A stretch of DNA of 64,000 nucleotides from a virus. The notes beneath the pieces were generated by a model. That model had not been told where the DNA came from. It worked only from the letters and a program-made list of their open reading frames with translations, and made no database searches. Position 1 is the first letter of the stretch; every line of letters begins with the position of its first letter. Below are positions 7,236 through 15,189 of this stretch, piece by piece. The stretch is from positions 1-64,000 of the IMG/VR virus record IMGVR_UViG_3300042569_003487; one strand, given 5' to 3'. The translations under genes were made by a program, and so were the position numbers.

Positions 7236-7664
7236 TTATTTTATCTCAGAGATATCCCCATTATATCTAAAGGTCTTTTCCATATCGTATATTGAAAATC
7301 CAATTGAAGTTGGAGTAGCATCTAATTTAAATAAATCAATATTCCAAAATTTATTAGTAGAATCGTTAATTACAAAAAGAGAAATTGTAAAAATTTCATT
7401 GCTATTAATTAAATCAAACCCAGTATAATTTCGTAATATTCTGTACTTAGTTTCTTTACCAATCGAGTCGACTACAATAACTGAACTGTCTGTAAGTTTA
7501 GCGATAGACTTAGTGTAAAGTTGATTTCCAAATAGCATTTCTCCACTCTCTCTGCTAACAGTAATTGTTGTAAAAGTATCAAAGTTCAATTTGATTTCAG
7601 TAGTTTGCGCAAATGCTGTGATTGACGCTAAACAAGTTAAGATAGTTAAAATTTGCTTTTTCAT
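7236..7664 (-). CDS. Exported protein with Bacteroidota-type signal peptide
   Basis: The N-terminus MKKQILTILTCLASITAFAQ is a textbook Sec signal peptide with the Bacteroidota-style AFAQ cleavage end. The mature part (about 122 residues) is rich in beta strands, has no cysteine, and is not recognised. Unlike nearly all genes here, it has a clear Shine-Dalgarno sequence (AAAGGAG) 7 nt before the ATG. Periplasmic or cell-surface action during infection, for example superinfection exclusion, is possible but unproven. Confidence 0.65.
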   Translation of the reverse strand: MKKQILTILTCLASITAFAQTTEIKLNFDTFTTITVSRESGEMLFGNQLYTKSIAKLTDSSVIVVDSIGKETKYRILRNYTGFDLINSNEIFTISLFVINDSTNKFWNIDLFKLDATPTSIGFSIYDMEKTFRYNGDISEIK

Positions 7665-7670
7665 ATTAAA

Positions 7671-7677
7671 TCTCCTT
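7671..7677 (-). promoter_or_regulatory. Strong Shine-Dalgarno sequence
   Basis: Minus-strand AAAGGAG lies 7 nt (counting up to the ATG) upstream of the start at 7664. Such purine-rich sites are missing before most other genes in the window. Confidence 0.6.
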
Positions 7678-7699
7678 TAGTTTAAATTTAATATACTAA

Positions 7700-8071
7700 C
7701 TACTCTGCACTTTTAGCACGTTCATACTGCTTTAAGAATTGCCAAGTAGATTCATGTGAATAGCAGATCGGTTCTCCATTTTCATCATGTGCGCCCCACC
7801 TTTCGCCTTCAACTTTAACTAATTCCCCATCTACCTTTTTATAACTTGGGACCTGACTAAAATCCTTTTGGCCAAAGTCTGCTTCCCACATAAACCAGGT
7901 TAGCCAGTCAACACCCTCGGGCGTCCAGATTTCACCCAATAAGTTATGGATGATTTGGCTATAAGGATCAGTAAAATCTATCAGGTCAACCCCTAATTTA
8001 TTGAGTTCTTCTAATTGTCTACTTGTCTTTTGTAAACCTAGTGTTAGCTTTAAGAAATTTTCGTATGTCAT
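7700..8071 (-). CDS. Conserved-looking hypothetical protein, 123 aa
   Basis: A soluble protein rich in tryptophan and acidic residues. The pattern TPEGVDWLTWFMWE followed by a C-terminal YSHESTWQFLKQY resembles a small hypothetical family often seen in phage early regions, but I cannot name it. Its ATG overlaps the previous stop by 4 nt. It is the last of five overlapping genes starting at 9621. Confidence 0.65.
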   Translation of the reverse strand: MTYENFLKLTLGLQKTSRQLEELNKLGVDLIDFTDPYSQIIHNLLGEIWTPEGVDWLTWFMWEADFGQKDFSQVPSYKKVDGELVKVEGERWGAHDENGEPICYSHESTWQFLKQYERAKSAE

Positions 8072-8307
8072 GCTTTATTATAGATTTTTTCTTCTAGAAA
8101 TTTTAAGAGTTGACGCTTTTCACCAAACGATAAGCCATCAGCCATTGCCAAATCCAATTCATCCTCAGTTGAAATATCACACAATAGATCCAGTTCTTCT
8201 TCACTGATTCTACAAGTCTCCTTAATCATGGAATCAAATAGTCCAAAGATTCCGCCGTTTCGGTCTTCTCCTAAGTAGACCCCTTTTCTTGATAGTCTAG
8301 TATTCAT
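8068..8307 (-). CDS. Hypothetical protein, 79 aa
   Basis: A small acidic helical protein (SEEELDLLCD, STEDELDLAMADG). It overlaps both neighbours by a few bases (8307 upstream, 8071 downstream), so it is part of a translationally coupled operon. No family is recognised. Confidence 0.6.
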   Translation of the reverse strand: MNTRLSRKGVYLGEDRNGGIFGLFDSMIKETCRISEEELDLLCDISTEDELDLAMADGLSFGEKRQLLKFLEEKIYNKA

Positions 8308-8912
8308 TATGCTATGTATAAAATTGTTGGGTTATCCTTGTGTACGTCAATATCAGGAAACTCTTCCCTAAATTTTTGCAGATTAAATGGAGCACTAATA
8401 ATATGGATTCCACTTTTAGTTTTAATAAATTCCATATAGATTGGATTGCCAGTTTCGGTTTGTAATTCAATAATTCGGCGTCTAATCTGAATCATGCTAG
8501 GCTGATGATTAAACCCATCAATTGAAATATTATCAATATCAATAATCCATTTCTTATTGGGCTCATTTGCATAGGCTCCACACACTGATTCATACGCCTT
8601 ACGAACTGACGCAAAATCCTTGTTCATAATTTGATCAGTAACCTTTTTTAGGGTATGAAAAGCCATTTTTTCAAATGAGCGACGATTAAGATTAATACAT
8701 GCTCTTGCTCCATGAAAATTGCACAGTGCAATAATTTCTGGCTCGACTTTTGCTAGGTGCTCTTCAGATTTAATGTAATATGTCTTAATAACCAAAGAGT
8801 TAGAGCCAATTTCAGGATGGTCCTTTTTTCGTTTGATTATTTGTAGATGATAAAAATCATCGCCACTCCTAAATTGGAGCATTTTTAAAATTTGTTGAAA
8901 GTTATTAGTCAC
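8307..8912 (-). CDS. Possible primase-polymerase (AEP-like) protein
   Basis: The 201-residue protein has two motifs expected of the archaeo-eukaryotic primase superfamily. One is an acidic pair at the end of a strand (KWIIDIDN, residues 121-128, D125 and D127). The other is a serine-glycine-x-histidine motif (TKSGIHIISAPF, residues 165-176, H170). Family members make primers or carry out related nucleotidyl transfer, the acidic pair binding metal and the histidine the nucleotide. The third acidic residue is not obvious and the protein is short, so this could be a degenerate member or a different fold. It is the third gene of the operon 9621-7700. Confidence 0.45.
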   Translation of the reverse strand: MTNNFQQILKMLQFRSGDDFYHLQIIKRKKDHPEIGSNSLVIKTYYIKSEEHLAKVEPEIIALCNFHGARACINLNRRSFEKMAFHTLKKVTDQIMNKDFASVRKAYESVCGAYANEPNKKWIIDIDNISIDGFNHQPSMIQIRRRIIELQTETGNPIYMEFIKTKSGIHIISAPFNLQKFREEFPDIDVHKDNPTILYIA

Positions 8913-9223
8913 TAGTCGTCGATTTTAAAGGTTAAAACCTTCCAGTTAAAGTTAAACCAAACTTTAATCCAGATTAGGTTAAAACCAATATACCAACTTG
9001 GTGATAGGTTTGACTTATTAAACATAGCCTTGCCCTTTAAACGAGTCCCTACTGCCATATCCTTTTTAAACCAAATACCTAATTCATGTCGACGATGCCA
9101 TAGCGTAATGTCATCCATTAGCTTGGTAGAATATTCAGAATTTTTGTACGACTCCCACTTGTGTCGAATTACCATGGTCGTTTGAAAGTGACCTAACTTA
9201 AGAGTTTTAATTATGCCAGCCAT
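8912..9223 (-). CDS. Hypothetical basic protein, 103 aa
   Basis: A basic, tryptophan-rich protein (10 Trp-type aromatic positions in IWIKVWFNFNWKVL and neighbours). The C-terminal amphipathic beta-like part could associate with membranes. It overlaps the previous gene by 13 nt and shares its last base with the next start. No family is recognised. Confidence 0.6.
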   Translation of the reverse strand: MAGIIKTLKLGHFQTTMVIRHKWESYKNSEYSTKLMDDITLWHRRHELGIWFKKDMAVGTRLKGKAMFNKSNLSPSWYIGFNLIWIKVWFNFNWKVLTFKIDD

Positions 9224-9621
9224 TGATTAACTATTTGTATTAATAAGTATGAAAGTTTATATCCAACAAAAGCGCCTAGTGCACTTGGGATTGGAAAGAC
9301 TACGAGTTTACCAAGATCGGTTACATATTTTGGGCGATTAACAATTCTGCCCATAAAGAAGTAATATGTAATATAGCCAACTAAAACTGCAATATCAGTT
9401 CTGGTTGCAATAAAAACAACTAGGGTTGCACCGATAAAACCAAATAGGAAATTATCCCTAACCCCTTCCCAAACCTCAGCTCGGGTTGCGCCTTGCCAGT
9501 CTTTAACAATTTGCTGTAGTTTTGTTTTATTTTTCATTTTAAATTTCGGATCTATTTCCGTTTTTATATTTGAACTTGGCCCTTTGAGTTTTTGCCATAG
9601 CTCCCAATTGATAATCGACAT
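9211..9621 (-). CDS. Membrane protein with three helices
   Basis: The first 55 residues are soluble and basic (KMKNKTKLQQIVKDW). Three hydrophobic helices follow (about residues 56-76, 78-92 and 106-132). It is the first gene of a five-gene operon and has its own GTATAAT box 5 nt upstream of the ATG. Function unknown. Confidence 0.6.
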   Translation of the reverse strand: MSIINWELWQKLKGPSSNIKTEIDPKFKMKNKTKLQQIVKDWQGATRAEVWEGVRDNFLFGFIGATLVVFIATRTDIAVLVGYITYYFFMGRIVNRPKYVTDLGKLVVFPIPSALGAFVGYKLSYLLIQIVNQWLA

Positions 9622-9626
9622 AATAT

Positions 9627-9633
9627 ATTATAC
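9627..9633 (-). promoter_or_regulatory. GTATAAT box of operon 9621-7700
   Basis: Minus-strand AAGTATAATATATT lies 5 nt before the ATG at 9621. Confidence 0.5.
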
Positions 9634-9657
9634 TTAAGTTTTAGTAAGTCGGCACTA

Positions 9658-9664
9658 ATAAATA
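9658..9664 (+). promoter_or_regulatory. Late-type promoter box ATAAATA
   Basis: ATAAATATC lies 28 nt before the ATG at 9693. It is back to back with the GTATAAT box of the divergent operon, about 25 bp away. Confidence 0.6.
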
Positions 9665-9692
9665 TCTCTATAAATCATAAAATCTTTGACTA

Positions 9693-10103
9693 ATGAAATA
9701 CGCTAAACCCTTTACTCAATTTATAAGTGAAGCTCGAGCAGATATGACGCCAACTGAATTGGAAATGCTGGATAGAATCGAAGCTAGAACTAGAGAAGCT
9801 TATCCTGAAACCTCGCCTGACGAAAAGAAAATTGACTCCAGACTTAGAGACCTAGGTCTTGCTCCTAAAGAAGAGTTCGATGACCGTTGGGATAATATGG
9901 TCGACGAGTGGGGTAGTGATCCTGAAATTAGCCGCGCAATTGATGTACTTAAGTCTCGTACAAGTGCAATCATGAACAAATACATTGACTATGGCGATCC
10001 AGAAGATGAGGCCAATTACGATCAGCGTAGAGAATGGATTTGGGAAGCTTCAATCGATGATATTGGATTCTTAGAATTTATGATTGCCCAAGGCGATATC
10101 TAA
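9693..10103 (+). CDS. Putative capsid-targeted internal protein, 136 aa
   Basis: The leader MKYAKPFTQFISE/ARA is the closest in the window to the classic T4 internal-protein leader (FIxEA), with a cut after E13. The mature part is acidic and helical and includes RLRDLGLAPKEEFDDRW, the SHOCT-like segment shared with genes at 3292, 3798 and 10390. It ends in FLEFMIAQGDI and overlaps a convergent gene by 4 nt. Head packaging is inferred. Confidence 0.75.
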   Translation: MKYAKPFTQFISEARADMTPTELEMLDRIEARTREAYPETSPDEKKIDSRLRDLGLAPKEEFDDRWDNMVDEWGSDPEISRAIDVLKSRTSAIMNKYIDYGDPEDEANYDQRREWIWEASIDDIGFLEFMIAQGDI

Positions 10104-10318
10104 TTTTTAACTGGCACCTTACGTGCAACTTGCGGTTTTTCTATTTTTATTTTAATTGTGTCTCCAGCTTGATGAGGAGTTCGGCAATACACAGTTCCTT
10201 CAATACAGGTTTCTGCATCATATACATTATATTGGTAGGTACCTTGAAAATCTGGTGTACCTGTTCCAGATGTTACGATTAATACTAGATACGTAACAAT
10301 TTTTCCTAATTCTATCAT
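10100..10318 (-). CDS. Small protein with N-terminal hydrophobic segment
   Basis: The 72-residue protein has a hydrophobic stretch at residues 5-17, a short Gly/Thr linker, then a beta-rich domain with two cysteines (ETCIEGTVYC). It may be membrane-anchored or exported. The stop overlaps the end of the convergent gene. A GTATAAT box lies 6 nt upstream of the ATG. Confidence 0.5.
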   Translation of the reverse strand: MIELGKIVTYLVLIVTSGTGTPDFQGTYQYNVYDAETCIEGTVYCRTPHQAGDTIKIKIEKPQVARKVPVKN

Positions 10319-10324
10319 AATTCT

Positions 10325-10331
10325 ATTATAC
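10325..10331 (-). promoter_or_regulatory. GTATAAT box upstream of 10100-10318
   Basis: Minus-strand GGTATAATAG lies 6 nt before the ATG at 10318, the same short spacing as at 2361, 9627, 31697 and 39934. Confidence 0.5.
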
Positions 10332-10361
10332 CTAATCTCTGGTAAAGAGTATTAGATCTGG

Positions 10362-10368
10362 ATAAATA
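10362..10368 (+). promoter_or_regulatory. Late-type promoter box ATAAATA
   Basis: ATAAATAACTACAAATAA lies 21 nt (from the heptamer end) before the ATG at 10390. It would drive the four leader-bearing genes 10390-14583. Confidence 0.7.
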
Positions 10369-10389
10369 ACTACAAATAAGATATACTTA

Positions 10390-11019
10390 ATGTCATACTT
10401 CAAAAAATTTGGTGAATTTCTTAATGAAGATGAATCTTCGGAAGAACAATTAGCCAAACTAGCTAGATTAAAGGACCTTGGTTTGCTTGACACAGATCAA
10501 TATAGACAAGATTCCAAGAATATCCGAAAGAATGCAATGCTTGCTGCTAAAGACCGAGGAGACTATGCAGGAACAGCTCTTCCAGAAATTAGAGAAATAT
10601 TAGATTCTCCAGAAGCTCAACTACTAAGGGACAAAGGTCTTGAAGTAGTTTCAAGTCCAACTCAACTCTTAAATGGTACCCTTGTTTGGGCAAAACCTGG
10701 TTATAGAAGATCAGATGGTTGGGGTCTAGGATTTTTTCCTGGCCCAAGTAAAATACGCAGAATGACTCCAAAGGGAATTAATATTGGAGTATGGGGCCGC
10801 AGAGTAGGTTCAATGGATGTTGAAATGAAAGCTATTCCAAAATCAGCATATTCTAATGAGGCTGAATTTTATAGAGTTGCAATGAAGTGGGCAGCTGAAC
10901 ATATCGATTGGGATCAATTAGAAATGGCTGAAAGACAGAGCCGCGAAGCTTGGAGATATTACGTAAAAGGAAAAACAAAACAAGGTTATTTTAACGATGA
11001 GAATAATAGAATCATTTAA
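10390..11019 (+). CDS. Putative capsid-targeted internal protein, 209 aa
   Basis: The leader MSYFKKFGEFLNE/DES predicts a cut after E13. Next comes the SHOCT-like motif LKDLGLLDTDQYRQDS. The remaining 160 residues are mixed alpha/beta with many basic residues and aromatic patches (GWGLGFFPGPSK) and are not recognised. The end overlaps the next gene by 23 nt, so translation is probably coupled. First gene of a late operon ending with a strong terminator. Confidence 0.75.
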   Translation: MSYFKKFGEFLNEDESSEEQLAKLARLKDLGLLDTDQYRQDSKNIRKNAMLAAKDRGDYAGTALPEIREILDSPEAQLLRDKGLEVVSSPTQLLNGTLVWAKPGYRRSDGWGLGFFPGPSKIRRMTPKGINIGVWGRRVGSMDVEMKAIPKSAYSNEAEFYRVAMKWAAEHIDWDQLEMAERQSREAWRYYVKGKTKQGYFNDENNRII

Positions 11020-12628
11020 TAGCTGGAAACGTTCGGACAGACTCTTAAACGAGAATGTTCAGGCAGCTAAACAATATATGTTAAAACGTTTTGCTCAAGC
11101 AAAAGGAATTGAATCTTCTGAAATTACGCCAGAGGATCAAGCTAGAATTTTTGCAAATGAAGATTATAAAAAAGTTTTACAGTTAATTCAGCCACTTCCT
11201 GGTTATGCATCAACCTTTGTCAAATTTAAATTTGATCATAGAGTTTCATTTGAGCAATTAGCAGAATTGCTTGAGAAAATTAAAGCAAATTCCCAATTTT
11301 TAGGGGAATTATCAATGCCAATTATTGAATTTCCAAATCAAAAGGAAGTAAATGGAGTTTCTCCATTTGAGGCGCTAATAGATGAGTTTAATCAAATTGA
11401 AACCCGTCGTAAAGCAAAATGGATTCTTAACGAATTACCAGGAAATTTACGTAGAGCAGCTAGAGAATTACCAAAAGAAGATCTACAGAGACTTTTTAAT
11501 GCAGCAACTATTATGAATGATTTGGGTCAAGAAGTTAAAGTGCGTTTGTTAAAAAAGGCAAAGGCTTTTACTAATCCAATTGATTTTATAGTTTATGCTG
11601 AAAATTATGTTAAAGGTTACCTAAACTCTGACGTTCAAAGTAAAATTGATAAATTAGAACAATTAGAACCAGAAGGCTCTGTGATTTATGCAGATGATCG
11701 TTACCTAATGTTAAGCGCACGTACAGAAAAGGCGCAAAAGGAATTATGCTCAGTTGCAAACTGGTGTATTAATAGAGGAAGTTTTAATAATAGAGGTTAT
11801 GGTGGAAGCGCTGTACAAATTAATACATTTGATTTTGGTTTACCACCAACTGATCCTCATCACCTAATTGGTACAACTATTTCATATGAAGGAAAGGTTA
11901 CATATAGTCATGATATTAACGATAGGAGTGTTAAGACAACTGATGATATTGCAACACACCTTAAGAAATTTGGTTATCCGGATAAAATGATTAACACCTT
12001 AATTCAGGTTTTTCCAATCGAAGCCATGATTAAAAAGGTAATTACTGAACTTAGCATTGATAAAAAATCTCCGATTCAAGTTCTTGATTCAGTTATTAAA
12101 GCAAGCTATAAAGTAAATCCAGAAGACGATCAAGAATCAGCTAGAGTAATTCTTAATATCCTAATGGAGAGAATTGCACCGGCAGTTAAAGAAGAAGAAA
12201 TTATTGCACTTTACATGAAGTTTGGCGTAATGTCAATTTTCTCTGCTAAACTATTTAATATGTTATTACCTAATATTAATCCTCAAACAAGATCCGAGGT
12301 TATTCAAAATGCAAAGGCGATTCTTGATGAAATTAAAGGTTATGCAAGTACTGGTTTATTTAAATATCCACAATTGCTAAATGCAGTTAAGAGCGAACCT
12401 AAAATTATAGAATTACTTGGTGAAAGTATAGTAAATGAATTTTATGCAGCTGAACCTGCAATTAAAGAACCTACTACAAAACCTAAAGTAACTCCAAGAC
12501 CAGGTCCAATTCCAACTAAAAAACCATCAGTTAACCCTGAACCAAGCGCAACTGCAGAAGATGTAGTTAATGTATTTTTAGCTGAATTAAAAAAATTAGG
12601 TACTACACCAAAGGAATTCCTTAAGTAA
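10997..12628 (+). CDS. Putative capsid-targeted large internal protein, 543 aa
   Basis: The N-terminus MRIIESFNSWKRSDRLLNE/N fits a longer version of the leader; MRIIESF is shared with the gene at 22634-23710. A central segment (residues about 235-310) reads ELCSVANWCINRGSF and then glycine-rich beta strands (VQINTFDFG, TISYEGKVTYSHD). It brings to mind phage hypothetical proteins with a T-x-W-C motif, but this is a weak match from memory. The C-terminal 60 residues are proline/lysine-rich then helical. Co-transcribed with three other leader-bearing genes. Confidence 0.65.
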   Translation: MRIIESFNSWKRSDRLLNENVQAAKQYMLKRFAQAKGIESSEITPEDQARIFANEDYKKVLQLIQPLPGYASTFVKFKFDHRVSFEQLAELLEKIKANSQFLGELSMPIIEFPNQKEVNGVSPFEALIDEFNQIETRRKAKWILNELPGNLRRAARELPKEDLQRLFNAATIMNDLGQEVKVRLLKKAKAFTNPIDFIVYAENYVKGYLNSDVQSKIDKLEQLEPEGSVIYADDRYLMLSARTEKAQKELCSVANWCINRGSFNNRGYGGSAVQINTFDFGLPPTDPHHLIGTTISYEGKVTYSHDINDRSVKTTDDIATHLKKFGYPDKMINTLIQVFPIEAMIKKVITELSIDKKSPIQVLDSVIKASYKVNPEDDQESARVILNILMERIAPAVKEEEIIALYMKFGVMSIFSAKLFNMLLPNINPQTRSEVIQNAKAILDEIKGYASTGLFKYPQLLNAVKSEPKIIELLGESIVNEFYAAEPAIKEPTTKPKVTPRPGPIPTKKPSVNPEPSATAEDVVNVFLAELKKLGTTPKEFLK

Positions 12629-12629
12629 T

Positions 12630-13925
12630 ATGAAAACACTAAAACAATTTTTACAAGAGGCAAGTTTACAGGGAAATCCTGGAACACCCGATCAATACCT
12701 AAAGGGAGTTGAACGCAGAGCAATGCAAGATGTTCAAGGAACTGAACAAAGACTTGGAAGAGAAATGAGTCAGTTTATGCAATTTGTTTCTCAAGTGCAA
12801 AGAATGCAAACTCCTCAAGTTAAAGCACAATTAGAAAAACTTGCAGAAGATATTATAATGAAAGAGTACGGATCAATCCTAACTCAAACTAAATTAAGTA
12901 TTAAATTTGCAAAGGCTGGAGAAATCCAACAAATGATGGAAGAGGTTCCTATGGAAACACCAGAACCCCAAAAAGAAATTGAAGATCAGGCAACTATTTC
13001 AAAAATCCATGCTAGAAAAATTGGTAACGCAATTATGCAAGGCGAGGCTAAAAATGCAAAGCGTATGTTAGCTTTACCTGAAACCATGGATGGTATGATT
13101 AAAATTTTTGGACCAGCTGACGCTGCAAAAATGGTAGATCTTCTTAAGAAAATTACAGACATTGCCTCTGCTCTTGATTGGAGAATTCCAATGGAAGTTC
13201 AAAAGCAAATGTGGGAAAGAGATAAAGGCGGATTTAGTGGATCAGTTAAAGTTGATTTTAAACCAGTTGAAGCTGACGAAAAAACTGCAGAGGATCTTAT
13301 TAAATCTCTAGAAAGTGGTGATCTTGAAACTCAAGAAATAGAAGATACTTTAAATGAAATGGAGCCTACTATTACTGCAATTGGTACAGATTTTGCAATG
13401 CTACTTCATGAAGCAATTAAAGGAATCTATAAATTAATTGGAACTGCTTCTATTCCAGATGATGAAGAAGAAGCTGGAAAGGTTGTTGCAAATACTGGAA
13501 CACTTAGTGATGAATTAGAAGATTTAAGATATGGACCCTACTTAGCAGCAGATCTTAGAGATTTTGTAAATCGATTTACCAATTCAAGTTCAGTTGAAAA
13601 TATCAGAGAACACGTTTTTGGAAAATTAATGATTCTTGCAAAAGAGGAAACTCAAGCATTTTTACAATTAATGAAAGAAATTTTTACTGAAGATGCTGGA
13701 GCAATTAATAAAATGAAATCGATTGTTTCAGAAATTGAACAAGAAATTAAGGATTGGGAACGCAGTCAATTTGATGAAGAGGTTCCAGACCTTGGAGTTG
13801 AACCGGCTGCCACTGAAACTGACCCATCTCAATTAAGTAAAAAGGAAATTCAAGCCTTAATTGATGCAGCACTAGATGCTGGAGATTACGCTGAAGTTGG
13901 AAAACTTGCAAAATATTTAGATTAA
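12630..13925 (+). CDS. Putative capsid-targeted helical protein, 431 aa
   Basis: The leader MKTLKQFLQE/ASL predicts a cut after E10. The body is almost entirely helical and acidic with a methionine/glutamine-rich early part. It ends with a segment (IQALIDAALDAGDYAEVGKL) like the helical UVR-type ends of several small proteins here. Its composition resembles T4 core or internal head proteins rather than an enzyme. It starts 1 nt after the preceding stop. Confidence 0.7.
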   Translation: MKTLKQFLQEASLQGNPGTPDQYLKGVERRAMQDVQGTEQRLGREMSQFMQFVSQVQRMQTPQVKAQLEKLAEDIIMKEYGSILTQTKLSIKFAKAGEIQQMMEEVPMETPEPQKEIEDQATISKIHARKIGNAIMQGEAKNAKRMLALPETMDGMIKIFGPADAAKMVDLLKKITDIASALDWRIPMEVQKQMWERDKGGFSGSVKVDFKPVEADEKTAEDLIKSLESGDLETQEIEDTLNEMEPTITAIGTDFAMLLHEAIKGIYKLIGTASIPDDEEEAGKVVANTGTLSDELEDLRYGPYLAADLRDFVNRFTNSSSVENIREHVFGKLMILAKEETQAFLQLMKEIFTEDAGAINKMKSIVSEIEQEIKDWERSQFDEEVPDLGVEPAATETDPSQLSKKEIQALIDAALDAGDYAEVGKLAKYLD

Positions 13926-13926
13926 T

Positions 13927-14583
13927 ATGAAAATTCAAAGATTTAAACAATTTATAAATGAAAGCGAGGAATATCTCGATGAACCTGCAAAAGAAATGTT
14001 TAATGAGCTTCTAACTCAAATTGCAGATGAAATAGACGGTCAATCTGGCTGGATGGCTTCTGTAAATGAAAACTCTAGTACCCTACGTATTGACCAAGAT
14101 TGGAATATTGATGATTTAAACTATGAAGGCGATGAGCCTAGAGTTTATGCAAGTTATACTGCAACCTTTAAAATTGCTTTTCAAGATGATTCAACTCAAT
14201 TATCCCCAGAAGTAGTTAGACTTTGGAAATTAGGATTAGCGCCAATTACTGAATTAATTAAAGGATTCGATCATATTTGGGGTTTTAGTATTGATTCAAA
14301 GGATGTCCCAGAATTAGATATTCAAGAAGGAAATAGCGAATTTGAGTTTATGTCAATTGAAGATTTGACTGGAGGCGCAACTGCTGATTTAACTGATATT
14401 GAAGCTTTTGCAACTGACTTAATTGAAACTCTTAATGGTTGGTTAGACGAACAAACTTATATGTTACACGATAGAGTTCAAGAAGAATTAGACATGATTT
14501 CTGGTTATGGTGATGACGACGAAGAAGAGGATGACGATGATTATGAAAACGATGATGACGATTTTTCTGAAGACGAAATTTAA
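13927..14583 (+). CDS. Putative capsid-targeted acidic protein, 218 aa
   Basis: The leader MKIQRFKQFINE/SEE predicts a cut after E12. The mature protein is strongly acidic and ends in about 30 residues made mostly of D and E. Such tails could act as DNA mimics or scaffold parts. The gene is last in the late operon from 10390 and lies before a terminator. Confidence 0.72.
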   Translation: MKIQRFKQFINESEEYLDEPAKEMFNELLTQIADEIDGQSGWMASVNENSSTLRIDQDWNIDDLNYEGDEPRVYASYTATFKIAFQDDSTQLSPEVVRLWKLGLAPITELIKGFDHIWGFSIDSKDVPELDIQEGNSEFEFMSIEDLTGGATADLTDIEAFATDLIETLNGWLDEQTYMLHDRVQEELDMISGYGDDDEEEDDDDYENDDDDFSEDEI

Positions 14584-14635
14584 GATAGTTGAGGTTTGAA
14601 GACCTCACTTAGGACCGGGACTAGTTCACGGGTTT

Positions 14636-14668
14636 GGGCAGGGAATTCGCTACTCTCTGCCCTTTTTT
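14636..14668 (+). terminator. Rho-independent terminator
   Basis: A 6-bp GC stem (14636-14641 with 14657-14662) is followed by six T. A second hairpin (14591-14606) lies just upstream. Confidence 0.75.
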
Positions 14669-15146
14669 ATCTCTGCTTAGTATTACCTACAAATTGATTA
14701 AAGACGTGCTGAATGAGCCACTGTTCAACATTTGGAATAGTTTGTAAAAATTCCAATTCCCATAAATAGCAGTCAGCCTCTTCTGCATTTCCACTAAGAT
14801 AAACTATACTGTTCCTGGAGATCCATAGGTGTTTGCTCTCGTGAACTATTACTGCAGCTATATTGTTTATTGATCCCAACTTAAAATCATCCCTAGATAT
14901 TACGATGGTTCCCTTTGCACTGCCCTTTCCAGGTTGGGTCGTTGATACTTTTCCATTCCACATTGAAATATGATCACATGATTCTTCAATCATTTGCCAA
15001 TGTTTAGGTGAAGTTTTTTTAATTAAGACCAGTGCTGAATCTACTTGAGTAGACCAACCATCTCCTCCTTTATCTACTACAATTTGAGCATTAACCAAAT
15101 TTGTAATAAAAAATAGAATAATTATAATTATAATATGTCTCAACAT
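14667..15146 (-). CDS. Exported HExxH-type metallopeptidase candidate
   Basis: A hydrophobic signal peptide ends VNAQ (about residues 1-21). The mature domain contains AAVIVHESKHLW, matching the HExxH zinc motif (HESKH), and about 23 residues later EEADCYLWELEF, a suitable third acidic ligand region. This arrangement is typical of zinc-dependent peptidases acting outside the cytoplasm. The protein is 159 residues, short for a peptidase. Its substrate is unknown; a cell-envelope target is an inference. Confidence 0.55.
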   Translation of the reverse strand: MLRHIIIIIILFFITNLVNAQIVVDKGGDGWSTQVDSALVLIKKTSPKHWQMIEESCDHISMWNGKVSTTQPGKGSAKGTIVISRDDFKLGSINNIAAVIVHESKHLWISRNSIVYLSGNAEEADCYLWELEFLQTIPNVEQWLIQHVFNQFVGNTKQR

Positions 15147-15156
15147 AGCTAAAAAA

Positions 15157-15178
15157 AGCCGAGGTTTTACGCTCGGCT
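15157..15178 (-). terminator. Rho-independent terminator
   Basis: A 7-bp stem (15157-15163 with 15172-15178) is followed, on the minus strand, by seven T. It ends the transcript of the gene at 15190-15813. Confidence 0.85.
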
Positions 15179-15189
15179 CTAAATTTTAA

